A program made the translations under genes and the position numbers. Positions 63,481 to 64,000 of a DNA stretch of 64,000 bases are shown here, piece after piece. The stretch is from NCBI GenBank assembly GCA_030248065.1, contig JASAMV010005148.1, forward strand, positions 1 through 64,000, written 5' to 3'. The notes below the pieces were generated by a model that saw only the letters and a list, made by a program, of their open reading frames with translations, did no database searches and had not been told where the DNA came from. The DNA comes from Rhynchonema sp. JSB1_4. Its lineage: Eukaryota; Nematoda; Chromadorea; Monhysterida; Xyalidae. Position 1 is the first letter of the stretch, and each line of letters opens with the position of its first letter.

Positions 63481-64000
63481 GGGGGACCCCCCCCCCCACC
63501 CCCCCAAGTACTACCCTGGCTGGAACCCCCCCATTAATTGAACCCCCCTAAATGGCTCGAAATCAAAAATAGAACCCCCCCCATTAATTGACCCCCCATT
63601 AATAGAACCCCACCTCCAACCTTCACCGTACCACAGATTAGTGGTATGGTAGGGCTGTGTTGCTGTGTCAAACATTGTTTAAGCTTGCGTACACAACAGA
63701 ATGGAGCTTTCTAAGCATAATTGCCGCTGTTGAAGTTGAAGTTAGAAAATACCGAAAACAAGCCATTTTTATGGGCATTATTAACAATGATATTTTTCGT
63801 CGGGGGGCCAAATGAAAAATATAACCCCCCAATAATTGACCCCCATAAATTGAACATCCCAAAATGACCCCAGTGAAAAAATAGACCCCCCGGGTTCTAT
63901 TTCCGACAATACGGTATTTTTGTCTTTGTATATTGTATCAACAACTGTCCTATACGCAGCGTTGTAATGCATAGTTGTTGTGTTGACACGAAAGACATTA

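Larger units (their letters stand above)
62628..63914. mobile_element. TA-flanked TIR element, second type (1287 bp)
   Basis: Ends are CCGTATTGTCGGAAATAGA and its reverse complement, flanked by TA. Like copies 1-3 it begins CCGTA and has subterminal AATAGAACCCCCC and ATTAATTGACCCC words. The interior holds seven exact TGTTGACGATAGATAGAT copies and several GCTAGCTAGCTTTCTTGC copies. The flanking host sequence is present twice (62531-62623 and 63914-63995: TCAACAACTGTCCTATA, CATAGTTGTTG). No coding capacity seen. Confidence 0.82.

Overview
The window is eukaryotic nuclear DNA from an invertebrate animal. Genes are split into many short exons by GT-AG introns, mostly 50-250 bp. The recognisable products are animal families: heme peroxidase, kainate/AMPA-type glutamate receptors, a class-A GPCR, a type II Na/Pi cotransporter (SLC34) and a ZnT1-type zinc transporter. 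The peroxidase C-terminus and the general repertoire fit an ecdysozoan such as a nematode or tardigrade, but no feature fixes the phylum. No tRNA, rRNA or CRISPR was found.

Layout: 1-2890 (+) 3' part of a heme peroxidase. 3542-10893 (-) and 13385-20220 (-) two tandem ionotropic glutamate receptor genes. 21765-22977 (-) a class-A GPCR whose only visible internal intron is bounded by a direct repeat. 26672-30896 (+) an unrecognised polytopic membrane protein with a long acidic and coiled-coil tail. 31794-33422 (-) a compact gene resembling the aerolysin/ETX-MTX2 beta-pore-forming fold. 38715-48353 (-) SLC34, with a 5.3-kb intron occupied by a foldback element holding about 75 copies of a 57-bp repeat. 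52057-58968 (-) ZnT1-like zinc exporter. 59160-63920 a nest of TA-flanked terminal-inverted-repeat elements and short-motif repeat families. The genes share no single pathway; membrane transport and signalling dominate.

The most striking signal is a 10-mer, TGATGTTTCA (reverse complement TGAAACATCA). I count 28 exact copies against about 0.12 expected by simple arithmetic. They lie mostly in introns, in both orientations, sometimes directly at 3' splice sites and three times in coding exons. In one orientation it shares TGTTTCA with the core upstream motif of C. elegans type-1 piRNA genes (CTGTTTCA), which suggests a testable hypothesis.

Exon boundaries were read by eye from splice signals, reading frame and similarity to known families. 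Most are probably right to within a few bases; those marked 'about' are less certain. The 5' ends of the peroxidase, receptor A, GPCR, SLC34 and ZnT1 genes are outside the window or unresolved.
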